This document shows positions 1-6,441 of a DNA stretch of 7,065 nucleotides, piece after piece. A model generated the notes under the pieces. The model was given only the letters and a program-made list of their open reading frames with translations. It was not told the DNA's origin and searched no databases. Each line of letters begins with the position of its first letter. Position 1 is the first letter of the stretch. The stretch is from positions 1 to 7,065 of the forward strand of contig DAOVDL010000033.1 of the NCBI GenBank assembly GCA_030669485.1, read 5' to 3'. The translations under genes and the position numbers were made by a program. This DNA is from Candidatus Bathyarchaeota archaeon (GTDB lineage Archaea; Thermoproteota; Bathyarchaeia; Hecatellales; Hecatellaceae).

Positions 1-1352
1 CACCGTCGGTTAAAATCTACGAAGGCGGAGTAATGAGCATGGCACCATACGGCCTGAGAAAGATCGAAAGCGTTTTGTCCAGTAATCTGAGCTGCCCTGT
101 AATTCATCCAGATCTAGTGAAGAAACAACTTACCACAGAGACAAAGTTCATCGGCGTTTACACCATGGATCCTCTGGGAAACGGCCCCGCCACCAGCACT
201 TGGAGACATTACTTCAAGAAGGATGATTCGTTCCCCAAATATTTCTTCACAAAGCTGATGAGAGAAATATCCAAACATAAAAGATCTGGAACAAAGGTCT
301 TGGTAGGCGGACCTGGCACATGGCAGCTTGAAAAAAACTACAAAGATTACGGTATAGACTACCTTGTGGCAGGTGAAGGGGAAGAGGCCTCCCAAGACAT
401 TCTCAATGGGAACGTAGAAGAAGGCGTCATACATACACAACCAGTACCCATAGAGAACATAAAGCCAATCATCAACCCCTCTATAGAAGGCTTCGTTGAA
501 ATCACGAGGGGTTGCGGAAGACAATGTAAGTTCTGCCATCCAACCCTCCAAGTCTTTAGAAATATACCTGAAGAAGTTATTCTAAAAGAGATATCGGTAA
601 ACTCCAAGTATTACCAGAAGTATCCCCATGTGCCTATTATCCTCGGAAGTGAAGATGGATTTCTCTTCGGAACAAAGTCGTTTAAAGATAATTTTGAACC
701 GAACTATAAGATTGTTGAACTGATTGACAGTATAAAGCAGCGGTATCCAAGAAGCCAAATAGATTTCGCTCATCTTTCAGTTGCCATGGTCAACCGGGCT
801 GAGGAGAAGGGCATACTTCCAGAGTTTATCAAAACGCTAAGGCGATATAACCAAAAGACCCTCGGCTTTCAGATGGGCTTCGAGACTGCAAGTATACCGC
901 TGCTGAAAAAATACATGCCCCTCAAAGCTCGACCATATAAGACAGAAGAGTACCCGGAGTTGGTCTTAAATTTCTGCAAAATAGCTGAAAGATCCGGATT
1001 TATGTATGCTGCCACAGTCATAATTGGATTTGAAGGCGAGACCGAAGAAGACTTGGTGGATACGATAGATGTCGTTAAAAAGATAGATGAAGGAAAATTC
1101 AGAAACGGCATAATAGTTCCCCTCGTATGCTCAGGCAACAGTGTGGATTTGAAGAAAAAACAGACGTTTTATGAGATGGAATTACTGAAGAGATGCTGGC
1201 AGATAAACTTCAGAAACAGGGATTACCTAGCATCGGGGGAATCTTCTCCAGCTCCAGCATTCAACTTCTTCTCAAAGCTTCTGAAACACACAGGGTTTAT
1301 TATCACTAAACATCTTGAGAAAATTCAGCACAAGTCATTGTCCACAAATTAA
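1..1352 (+). CDS. Radical SAM protein with N-terminal B12-binding-like domain, probably 5'-partial
   Basis: Radical SAM enzymes use a [4Fe-4S] cluster to cleave S-adenosylmethionine; the substrate here is unknown. Numbering from the ATG at 33, residues about 35-130 look like a cobalamin-binding-type Rossmann domain (MDPLGNGP at 45-52, VGGPGTW at 91-97, GEGEE at 114-118). The cluster motif is RGCGRQCKFC, with C161, C165 and C168 in the CxxxCxxC spacing. MGFETAS (281-287) and IIGFEGETEEDL (330-341) are typical later barrel strands. The frame is open to the left edge (in phase from base 3) and the upstream residues IYEGGV look like family sequence, so I think the true start lies outside. Against this, a GGCGGAG at 24-30 sits 8 bases before an ATG at 39, so a start there giving about 437 residues is possible. 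The stop lies 18 bases from the convergent atpB stop. Confidence 0.82.
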   Translation, partial: PSVKIYEGGVMSMAPYGLRKIESVLSSNLSCPVIHPDLVKKQLTTETKFIGVYTMDPLGNGPATSTWRHYFKKDDSFPKYFFTKLMREISKHKRSGTKVLVGGPGTWQLEKNYKDYGIDYLVAGEGEEASQDILNGNVEEGVIHTQPVPIENIKPIINPSIEGFVEITRGCGRQCKFCHPTLQVFRNIPEEVILKEISVNSKYYQKYPHVPIILGSEDGFLFGTKSFKDNFEPNYKIVELIDSIKQRYPRSQIDFAHLSVAMVNRAEEKGILPEFIKTLRRYNQKTLGFQMGFETASIPLLKKYMPLKARPYKTEEYPELVLNFCKIAERSGFMYAATVIIGFEGETEEDLVDTIDVVKKIDEGKFRNGIIVPLVCSGNSVDLKKKQTFYEMELLKRCWQINFRNRDYLASGESSPAPAFNFFSKLLKHTGFIITKHLEKIQHKSLSTN

Positions 1353-1370
1353 GTTGAAGATAACCCCGGT

Positions 1371-2777
1371 TTAACCCTCAGCCTCCTTCCTTACAGGGCG
1401 ATACTTTGAGATGTATTGAGGATCTATTCTCTTCAGTTCACCCTCAGGAAGCGATGAAAGCAGATCCCAGCCGATGCTCAATGTTTTCTCTATATTCCTA
1501 TTCTCATATGGGTTTTGAGCCACAAACTCCCGCTCGTACTTATCTGCAAACTGGAGGTAGAGTTTATCCCTTTTCGATAGAGCCTCTTCACCGATAACTG
1601 CAACAAGCTCCCTGAGACCTCTCCCCTCAGCGTAGGCGTAGTACAGCTGATCTGCTACTTGGCGGTGATCCTCTCTGGTCTTCTCTGGTCCGATGCCTTC
1701 ATCCATCAGCCTTGAGAGGCAGGGGAGCACATTAATGGGAGGATACAGCCCCTTCGTGTGGAGCCCCCTTTCCAAGTAGATCTGCCCCTCAGTGATGTAT
1801 CCCGTTAGGTCTGGAATGGGGTGGGTAATGTCGTCATGAGGCATTGTTAGGATAGGCAACTGGGTTATTGTTCCCTTCTTGCCGTGGATGCGGCCAGCCC
1901 TCTCGTAGATGGTAGCTAAGTCGGTGTACATGTAACCTGGGTAGCCTCTTCTACCAGGAACCTCCTCCCTCGCTGCTGAGATCTCCCTAAGCGCCTCCGG
2001 GTAGTTGGTCATATCTGTAAGGATGACCAAGATGTGGAGGTCATACTGGAAGGCAAGAAACTCCGAGGCGGTTAGGGCCAGTCTTGGTGTGATAATCCTC
2101 TCGATAGCGGGGTCATCTGCAAGGTTTACAAACATAAGAACCTTATCCATCGCTCCTCGGCTTTCGAAATCATCCCTGAAGAATCTTGCCTCATCAGAGG
2201 TGATGCCCATAGCTGCGAAAACAACTGCAAACTCCTCTTCCTTACCAAGAACCTTAGCCTGTCTTGCTATCTGAGCAGCTAGGAGGTTATGAGGAAGCCC
2301 TGAGCCTGAGAAGAGTGGAAGCTTCTGCCCTCGCACAAGAGTGTTCATACCATCGATACATGATATACCTGTCTGGATGAACTCTGAAGGATGGGCCCTT
2401 GAGTAGGGGTTTATAGGATCTCCATGAATATCCAGCTCATCCTCAGGTATTATACTGGGTCCACCATCAATGGGTTTGCCGCTGCCGTCGAAGATTCGGC
2501 CCACCATATCTATGGATACAGGAAGCTTCAGAGTTTCACCTGTAAAACTGACAGCGGTCTTCGTGATATCCAAACCTGAAGTGCCTTCGAAAACTTGGAC
2601 TACCGCAGCATCCTCACTAACCTCTAGCACTTGACCTCTTCGCTCCTCTCCAGTTGGAGTGATCACCTTAACAACTTCCCCAAAAGCTATGCCACTTGTT
2701 TTCTCAACGAAGAGAAGAGGCCCCGATATCTCGTTCACCGTTAGATATTCTTTCCCAGTTAACTCTGCTCTACTCAA
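1371..2777 (-). CDS. atpB: A-type ATP synthase subunit B
   Basis: Non-catalytic (regulatory) nucleotide-binding subunit of the A1 head, alternating with subunit A in the A3B3 hexamer on the cytoplasmic face. At 468 residues it is full family length. Visible marks are [10 protein letters not shown] (16-25) in the N-terminal barrel, [12 protein letters not shown] loop (93-100), and FSGSGLPHN (156-164), the degenerate P-loop that replaces a Walker A motif in B subunits. Also visible are [16 protein letters not shown] (252-267), [17 protein letters not shown] (271-287), and R356 in [12 protein letters not shown], the region supplying the arginine finger to subunit A. The start is TTG, overlapping the atpA stop by 4 bases (TTGA), with a strong GGGAGGAGGG upstream. 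That implies translational coupling to atpA. No subunit D gene follows, unlike the usual A-B-D order. Confidence 0.97.
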   Translation of the reverse strand: MSRAELTGKEYLTVNEISGPLLFVEKTSGIAFGEVVKVITPTGEERRGQVLEVSEDAAVVQVFEGTSGLDITKTAVSFTGETLKLPVSIDMVGRIFDGSGKPIDGGPSIIPEDELDIHGDPINPYSRAHPSEFIQTGISCIDGMNTLVRGQKLPLFSGSGLPHNLLAAQIARQAKVLGKEEEFAVVFAAMGITSDEARFFRDDFESRGAMDKVLMFVNLADDPAIERIITPRLALTASEFLAFQYDLHILVILTDMTNYPEALREISAAREEVPGRRGYPGYMYTDLATIYERAGRIHGKKGTITQLPILTMPHDDITHPIPDLTGYITEGQIYLERGLHTKGLYPPINVLPCLSRLMDEGIGPEKTREDHRQVADQLYYAYAEGRGLRELVAVIGEEALSKRDKLYLQFADKYEREFVAQNPYENRNIEKTLSIGWDLLSSLPEGELKRIDPQYISKYRPVRKEAEG

Positions 2778-4555
2778 GCCTCTGCAACCCTCCTCCCGGA
2801 AGCTAATGAAGAAAACTGCTCTTCCATCCGCCCATCTATCGCCTTAACTACATTATCTATTTCCTCTGGCGGCGTGAGCTTCATTCGCGCTATCTCCTCT
2901 AGGACTGGTAATGATAAGGCATCTTTAAGGGACACCCCCTTCTCCACATAGCTACGCATACGATCATGGAAGCCTAAGATGACCTTGAGCATGCCGAAGC
3001 ATTTCTTCATGGAGCAGTAGCTGTCTATTGGGTGGTATGCGCTCTGCATCAGGAAGTCCTCTCTGATCATCTTAGCTGTCTCAAGGATAACCCTCTGTGC
3101 CTCGGAGAGTGCATCCAAGCCTACCAGCCGAACTATCTCTCTAAGCTCCTCTTCACGCTGCAGAAGCTCTAAGGCTGTTCCTCTTAGTTCTGACCAGTCT
3201 GCACCTACATTCTCGTTGAACCAATTGCCAAGGGTATCACAAGAAAGGGAATAACTTGTAAGCCAGTTAATGGCTGGGAAGTGCCGCCGCTCAGCCAACG
3301 CCTTATCCAGACCCCAGAAGACCTTTATGATCCTCAAAGTGTTCTGAGTAACTGGTTCGGAGAAGTCAGCTCCCGGCGGCGAGACGGCACCGATCACGCT
3401 GATGGAGCCAACCTGCTCTTTAGAGCCTATTGTCTGAACTCTCCCTGCTCTCTCATAGAACTCGGAGAGGCGGGAAGCTAAATAGGCAGGATAGCCCTCC
3501 TCCCCCGGCATCTCTTCAAGCCTTCCAGAGATCTCCCTCAGAGCCTCTGCCCACCGCGAGGTAGAGTCTGCCATCAAGGCAATGTCGTAGCCCATATCCC
3601 TGAAATATTCGCCAATTGTTATCCCCGTATATACGCTTGCCTCTCTCGCTGCAATCGGCATATTCGACGTATTAGCTACCAAGATTGTTCTTGTCATAAG
3701 TGGCTGCCCTGAACGGGGATCCTTGAGTTTAGGAAACCTCTCCAGAACCTCAGCCATCTCGTTGCCGCGTTCTCCACATCCTACATAGACAACAACATTT
3801 GCATCTGACCACTGAGCCAGTTGGTGGAGCATCACCGTCTTCCCAGTTCCGAAGCCTCCGGGGATAGCTCCCTGACCACCCTTAGACATGGGAAAGAAAG
3901 TATCTATGATCCTCTGCCCTGTTAACAGTGGTGTATCAGAGAGGAGTTTACGTTTGTAAGGCCTAGCCTTCCTAACTGGCCAACTCTGCATCATCTGTAA
4001 GGAGACTTCACCGCCAGCGGTCTTCAGGCTCGCGATCTCCTCTGTGATTGTATATTCACCCTCACCCACGATACTTTTGACCTTGCCGTTCACTTTAGGT
4101 GGGACAAGGATCTTATGAGCCACCATAGAAGTCTCATCAACTGAGCCTAAGACATCTCCCCCTACAACATTGCCCCCCACCTTAACAGTTGGGGTAAACT
4201 TCCATTTCTTCTTCTTATCCAGAGGAGGTATGGTTACCCCACGCTTGAAGAAGCTTCCAATAAGCTCTTGAATGTTGACCAAGGGCCTCTGAATGCCATC
4301 GTAAATTTGACCTATTATTCCCGGGCCTAGTTCCACAGAGAGAGGTTTGCCCGTTCTTTCAACATATTCCCCGGGCTTAAGCCCACTAGTCTCTTCATAG
4401 ACTTGGATAGTGGCTGTTTCACCCTCGATCCGGATGATCTCTCCGATAAGCTTCTCGTCACCGACTTTTACAAGCTCGTACATCTGGGAACCTAACATGC
4501 CACTTGCAAGGACCACTGGCCCTGCGATCCGAGATGTCTTCCCAACGCTCTTCAA
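2774..4555 (-). CDS. atpA: A-type ATP synthase subunit A (catalytic)
   Basis: Catalytic subunit of the archaeal A1Ao ATP synthase, making or hydrolysing ATP at the A/B interface in response to rotor movement. At 593 residues it is full length and has no intein. It shows the N-terminal barrel (to about 75), then the insertion domain typical of A/V-type A subunits (about 110-205, with [13 protein letters not shown] at 125-137). The Walker A loop is GGFGTGKT (233-240). It is followed by GERGNE (261-266), ANTSNMP (294-300), Walker B IALMAD (325-330) and [16 protein letters not shown] (347-362). A C-terminal helical domain begins around 455. The start is TTG: an in-frame TAA is the codon immediately before it, and a strong Shine-Dalgarno sequence lies 5 bases upstream. 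It is the first gene of a two-gene unit with atpB and has its own TATA-like box. Confidence 0.98.
   Translation of the reverse strand: MKSVGKTSRIAGPVVLASGMLGSQMYELVKVGDEKLIGEIIRIEGETATIQVYEETSGLKPGEYVERTGKPLSVELGPGIIGQIYDGIQRPLVNIQELIGSFFKRGVTIPPLDKKKKWKFTPTVKVGGNVVGGDVLGSVDETSMVAHKILVPPKVNGKVKSIVGEGEYTITEEIASLKTAGGEVSLQMMQSWPVRKARPYKRKLLSDTPLLTGQRIIDTFFPMSKGGQGAIPGGFGTGKTVMLHQLAQWSDANVVVYVGCGERGNEMAEVLERFPKLKDPRSGQPLMTRTILVANTSNMPIAAREASVYTGITIGEYFRDMGYDIALMADSTSRWAEALREISGRLEEMPGEEGYPAYLASRLSEFYERAGRVQTIGSKEQVGSISVIGAVSPPGADFSEPVTQNTLRIIKVFWGLDKALAERRHFPAINWLTSYSLSCDTLGNWFNENVGADWSELRGTALELLQREEELREIVRLVGLDALSEAQRVILETAKMIREDFLMQSAYHPIDSYCSMKKCFGMLKVILGFHDRMRSYVEKGVSLKDALSLPVLEEIARMKLTPPEEIDNVVKAIDGRMEEQFSSLASGRRVAEA
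2788..2797 (-). promoter_or_regulatory. Ribosome binding site of atpB
   Basis: On the minus strand GGGAGGAGGG lies inside the last codons of atpA, 10 bases before the atpB TTG. It supports the TTG start and independent or coupled initiation of atpB. Confidence 0.75.
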
Positions 4556-4560
4556 TTAAG

Positions 4561-4570
4561 CTCCTTCCTA
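4561..4570 (-). promoter_or_regulatory. Ribosome binding site of atpA
   Basis: TAGGAAGGAG on the minus strand, 5 bases before the TTG start. It is a near-consensus Shine-Dalgarno sequence, so the atpA message is expected to have a leader and not be leaderless. With the in-frame TAA between it and the TTG, it fixes the start codon. Confidence 0.8.
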
Positions 4571-4592
4571 AATACATCAATGTGTAAGTTCC

Positions 4593-4613
4593 AATATCGC
4601 GACTAACGATATT
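4593..4613. repeat. 7-base perfect inverted repeat over the atpA core promoter
   Basis: The arms AATATCG (4593-4599) and CGATATT (4607-4613) are exact reverse complements separated by 7 bases. One arm overlaps the TATA-like box and the other lies between it and the expected transcription start. That is where an archaeal repressor would block TBP/TFB or RNA polymerase. It could also be a chance match in AT-rich DNA; no regulator can be named. Confidence 0.4.
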
Positions 4614-4616
4614 AAA
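4609..4616 (-). promoter_or_regulatory. TATA-like box of the atpAB unit
   Basis: TTTAATAT on the minus strand matches the archaeal TATA consensus well. Counting about 25 bases onward puts transcription start near 4587, giving a leader of roughly 30 bases that includes the ribosome binding site. One arm of an inverted repeat (4593-4613) overlaps it. No strong purine-rich BRE is seen just upstream. Confidence 0.5.
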
Positions 4617-4694
4617 GCGTTATCTCTACTTATTTGTCCTTGTTAAAAGGAAGAAATGTTCATTTTATGATGTTCACAGCCGTAAAGTTATTTT

Positions 4695-4949
4695 CTAGGA
4701 ATCATATTCTGTGCTGAGTAACTCTTCTAATATGGATAGTCTTCCAATTTCTAAAAATTTTTCAGGCGAACTCTCAGGTAATTTCCGGACGTATTCTTCT
4801 TTAATTTCTTTCACAAAGGAATTGAATGTTGACCAGAAGTCAGAAATTTCATCTTTATTTAAAACCACTTGATCTGCGTCTGGAGGAATTAATGATTCAA
4901 ACTCTAAACGAAGGATTCTTAGATTTAATCTCATCTTCATTCTCCCCAT
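4695..4949 (-). CDS. Small hypothetical protein, 79-84 residues
   Basis: I do not recognise this protein. It is acidic overall with a basic N-terminus and no signal peptide or membrane segment. The sequence suggests helices (about 32-58 and 63-81), including ISDFWSTF (35-42). There are no cysteines or obvious metal or nucleotide motifs. The start is uncertain. No ribosome binding site precedes the first ATG (4949), but GGGGAG just inside the frame sits 7 bases before the ATG at 4934, so the real protein may begin MRLNLRILRLEFE with 79 residues. Alternatively a TATA-like ATTAATAA near 4972 would allow a leaderless message from about 4949. It lies 40 bases after the coiled-coil gene and 139 bases before atpA, on the same strand as both. 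It could belong to the nikR unit or stand alone. Confidence 0.6.
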   Translation of the reverse strand: MGRMKMRLNLRILRLEFESLIPPDADQVVLNKDEISDFWSTFNSFVKEIKEEYVRKLPESSPEKFLEIGRLSILEELLSTEYDS

Positions 4950-4963
4950 AGAAATTACGTTAA

Positions 4964-4981
4964 TTGATTCTTATTAATCAA
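4964..4981. repeat. 6-base inverted repeat between two small genes
   Basis: TTGATT (4964-4969) and AATCAA (4976-4981) are exact reverse complements with a 6-base spacer. The repeat begins 8 bases past the stop of the coiled-coil gene and overlaps a TATA-like element on the minus strand that would serve the 84-residue gene. It could be an operator or a weak RNA hairpin at the end of the nikR unit. There is no T-run after it, so a classical terminator is not supported. Confidence 0.3.
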
Positions 4982-4989
4982 GGAGTTGC

Positions 4990-5292
4990 TCAATACTTCA
5001 TACGATGTTGTTCATGGCTGTCGGTCTTCCCGGATATTATATCCTCCAACACTCTTTTATTATTACTTAGATTTACCCAGTGCCAGAAGTCTTGAACCGC
5101 CGCATCATGATCTATTTGTGGAGACCTTTCCTTTCCTCTAGCTGCCATTGCCAGTCTCTCAAAGCTTTTCCATTTATCTCTGAGCCGCTGCAAATCCAAC
5201 TCGACCTCAACTAACTGTTCCCGAGCCTCGTTAACCTTCATAAGTGAGATTTTTTTCTCAGCCTTTTTTCTAAACAGCCAGTTCAAACCCAT
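4990..5292 (-). CDS. Hypothetical coiled-coil protein linked to nikR
   Basis: I do not recognise a family. Of its 100 residues, about 8-52 are highly charged with leucines and valines at heptad-like spacing (EAREQLVEVELDLQRLRDKW, 22-41), indicating a coiled coil. The rest contains QDFWHW (67-72) and scattered histidines (H62, H71, H93, H96), with two near the C-terminus. The N-terminus GLNWLFRKKAEKK has a short hydrophobic-aromatic patch followed by lysines, but no true membrane helix. The ATG lies 4 bases after the nikR stop, with AGGAG (5303-5307) inside the end of nikR, so co-transcription and coupled translation with nikR are very likely. A role in nickel handling or as a partner of NikR or the divergent membrane protein is only inferred from position. 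Confidence 0.72.
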   Translation of the reverse strand: MGLNWLFRKKAEKKISLMKVNEAREQLVEVELDLQRLRDKWKSFERLAMAARGKERSPQIDHDAAVQDFWHWVNLSNNKRVLEDIISGKTDSHEQHRMKY

Positions 5293-5296
5293 AACT

Positions 5297-5701
5297 TCAC
5301 GGCTCCTGCGATACGCCTACAATAGATATCTTAAGCTGTTTGACCCCTCTGTTCGTTTTCATGGCGTCTGTAAGTTTTCTTATATCTTGTATGGATCCTT
5401 TTACCACCATTACTTCTAAGCAACTATCTTTATCCACATGGGTGTGGAGGAATGTTAAAACTATGCCTTCATACTTATGCTGAATGCTGAGCATTACGTC
5501 GTTCTTTGCAGCCTTCGTGTATATGACCGTCACTGTAGCAGTAACTTCACCGGTAATGCTCTCAAGACTTTGATATTCTTCCATAAAGGATCTAATTGCC
5601 TGCCTCAGGATCTCCGATCGACTTGCGAAACCACGTTCTTTAATCGAGTTATCCAGTTTCTCTAAAAGCTCATCCGGAATTGAAACACTGATGATGGTCA
5701 A
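5297..5701 (-). CDS. nikR: Nickel-responsive transcriptional regulator NikR
   Basis: Ribbon-helix-helix DNA-binding repressor that senses Ni(II) and controls nickel uptake genes. At 134 residues it has family length. The N-terminal strand ISVSIP (4-9) and helices with RGFASRSEILRQAI (23-36) form the DNA-binding domain, and residues about 50-132 form the ACT-like metal-binding tetramerisation domain. The high-affinity nickel ligands are all present: H75, H86 and H88 (LHTHVD), and C94 (DSCLEV), matching E. coli H76, H87, H89 and C95. The start is TTG: the first DNA-binding strand begins four residues later, and no ATG occurs in frame just upstream. It is the first gene of a unit with the coiled-coil protein and diverges from a membrane protein gene. 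Autoregulation and control of that gene are likely inferences from the shared promoter. Confidence 0.94.
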   Translation of the reverse strand: MTIISVSIPDELLEKLDNSIKERGFASRSEILRQAIRSFMEEYQSLESITGEVTATVTVIYTKAAKNDVMLSIQHKYEGIVLTFLHTHVDKDSCLEVMVVKGSIQDIRKLTDAMKTNRGVKQLKISIVGVSQEP

Positions 5702-5731
5702 CGTACATCGACATTTTATTAAAAAGTTGGG

Positions 5732-5759
5732 TTTATTTAAGGTTTTTTTATTAAATAAA
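5732..5759. promoter_or_regulatory. Divergent nikR / membrane-protein promoter: palindromic paired TATA boxes
   Basis: The arms TTTATTTAA (5732-5740) and TTAAATAAA (5751-5759) are exact 9-base reverse complements with a 10-base spacer, centres 19 bases apart (about two helical turns). Read outward, each arm is a TATA-like TTAAATAAA: the right one for the plus-strand membrane gene (expected start near 5780), the left one for nikR (expected start near 5710, close to its TTG). The minus-strand box is preceded by an A-rich AAAAAACC that could act as BRE; the plus-strand box lacks one. A second overlapping repeat, GTTTATT (5731-5737) with AATAAAC (5762-5768), is also exact. NikR could bind here, but no known NikR half-site is recognised. 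Confidence 0.5.
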
Positions 5760-5803
5760 AGAATAAACTTAATAATGAATGATCAAACCATCCCTAAGAT
5801 AAG

Positions 5804-6391
5804 ATGGCTAAACGAATAGGATACGAACTCAAAAGGCACATCCCATTCACTGCTCTAGGCGCCGTTACAGGGGTTGTCATCATGGTTGCAGTGGTTTTGG
5901 GAAATGTTCCTTCTGAGATTTCCTACACTGCTTTTCACATCTTACATCCAATCCATGTTGTATTAAGCGCTCTTGTCACAACCGCGATGTACACAAAATA
6001 CAGGAGAAAAATTTGGCTAGTGATTCTGATTGGTTATACAGGATCAGTTGGGATAGCTACTATAAGCGATGTCATAATCCCATATCTAGGCGGAACCTTA
6101 CTTCAATTAGAAATAGAGTTTCATCTACCTTTCATTGAAAAATGGTGGCTTATAAACCCCCTCGCACTAACCGGCATAGCAATTGGCTATTGGAAACCTA
6201 CAACCAGAATTCCACACAGTGGGCATGTATTGCTAAGCACATGGGCCTCACTATTCTACTTCTTAACATTTGGAACAGCAGAATGGGCTCCTTTACTTCC
6301 TTTCGTATTTTTATTCCTATTCCTTGCGGTTTGGCTTCCTTGCTGTACAAGCGATATAGTATACCCTCTAATGTTCATAAAGAAGAAGTGA
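5804..6391 (+). CDS. Multi-span membrane protein with paired His/Asp motifs, candidate metal transporter
   Basis: 195 residues with about six hydrophobic segments (roughly 14-34, 44-62, 69-86, 113-130, 140-156, 160-178), so an integral membrane protein of the cytoplasmic membrane. Polar residues that could hold metal are concentrated in or near these segments: H45, H48, H51 (HILHPIH), D89 (TISDVIIP), H107, H138 and H141 (HSGH), C180, C181 and D184 (CCTSDIVYP). The two halves resemble each other: H-x-x-H-V-x-L-S at 48-55 and 138-145, each followed by S-D-x-x-x-P at 88-93 and 183-188. I think it resembles the putative heavy-metal exporter family PF11449 (ArsP_2), but this is from memory and weak. 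It diverges from nikR, which suggests nickel. The start ATG has no clear ribosome binding site; the leader would be about 24 bases. A T-rich GTTTTTG follows the gene (6425-6431) and may end transcription. Confidence 0.8.
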   Translation: MAKRIGYELKRHIPFTALGAVTGVVIMVAVVLGNVPSEISYTAFHILHPIHVVLSALVTTAMYTKYRRKIWLVILIGYTGSVGIATISDVIIPYLGGTLLQLEIEFHLPFIEKWWLINPLALTGIAIGYWKPTTRIPHSGHVLLSTWASLFYFLTFGTAEWAPLLPFVFLFLFLAVWLPCCTSDIVYPLMFIKKK

Positions 6392-6441
6392 TGTTTATTT
6401 CAACAGGAACTGATAATCTGATCTGTTTTTGATGCCCGCCA

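Noticed and set aside
114..551. Minus-strand open frame of 145 codons opposite the radical SAM gene
   Set aside because: It is antisense to the conserved B12-like domain and iron-sulfur motif, and its composition is that of a shadow frame.
1353..1370. Terminator hairpin between the convergent radical SAM and atpB genes
   Set aside because: Only a four-base AACC/GGTT stem is possible and no T-run follows on either strand.
3281..3481. Plus-strand open frame opposite atpA
   Set aside because: It is antisense to the highly conserved C-terminal part of subunit A. No start signal or domain is seen.
2774..4555. Intein in atpA, as found in some archaeal A subunits
   Set aside because: The protein is a normal 593 residues and the P-loop region is uninterrupted.
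6142..6432. Plus-strand open frame of 96 codons overlapping the membrane protein gene
   Set aside because: It lies almost entirely within the membrane protein gene in another frame. That gene has coherent hydrophobic segments and repeated motifs, while this frame has no recognisable domain or ribosome binding site.
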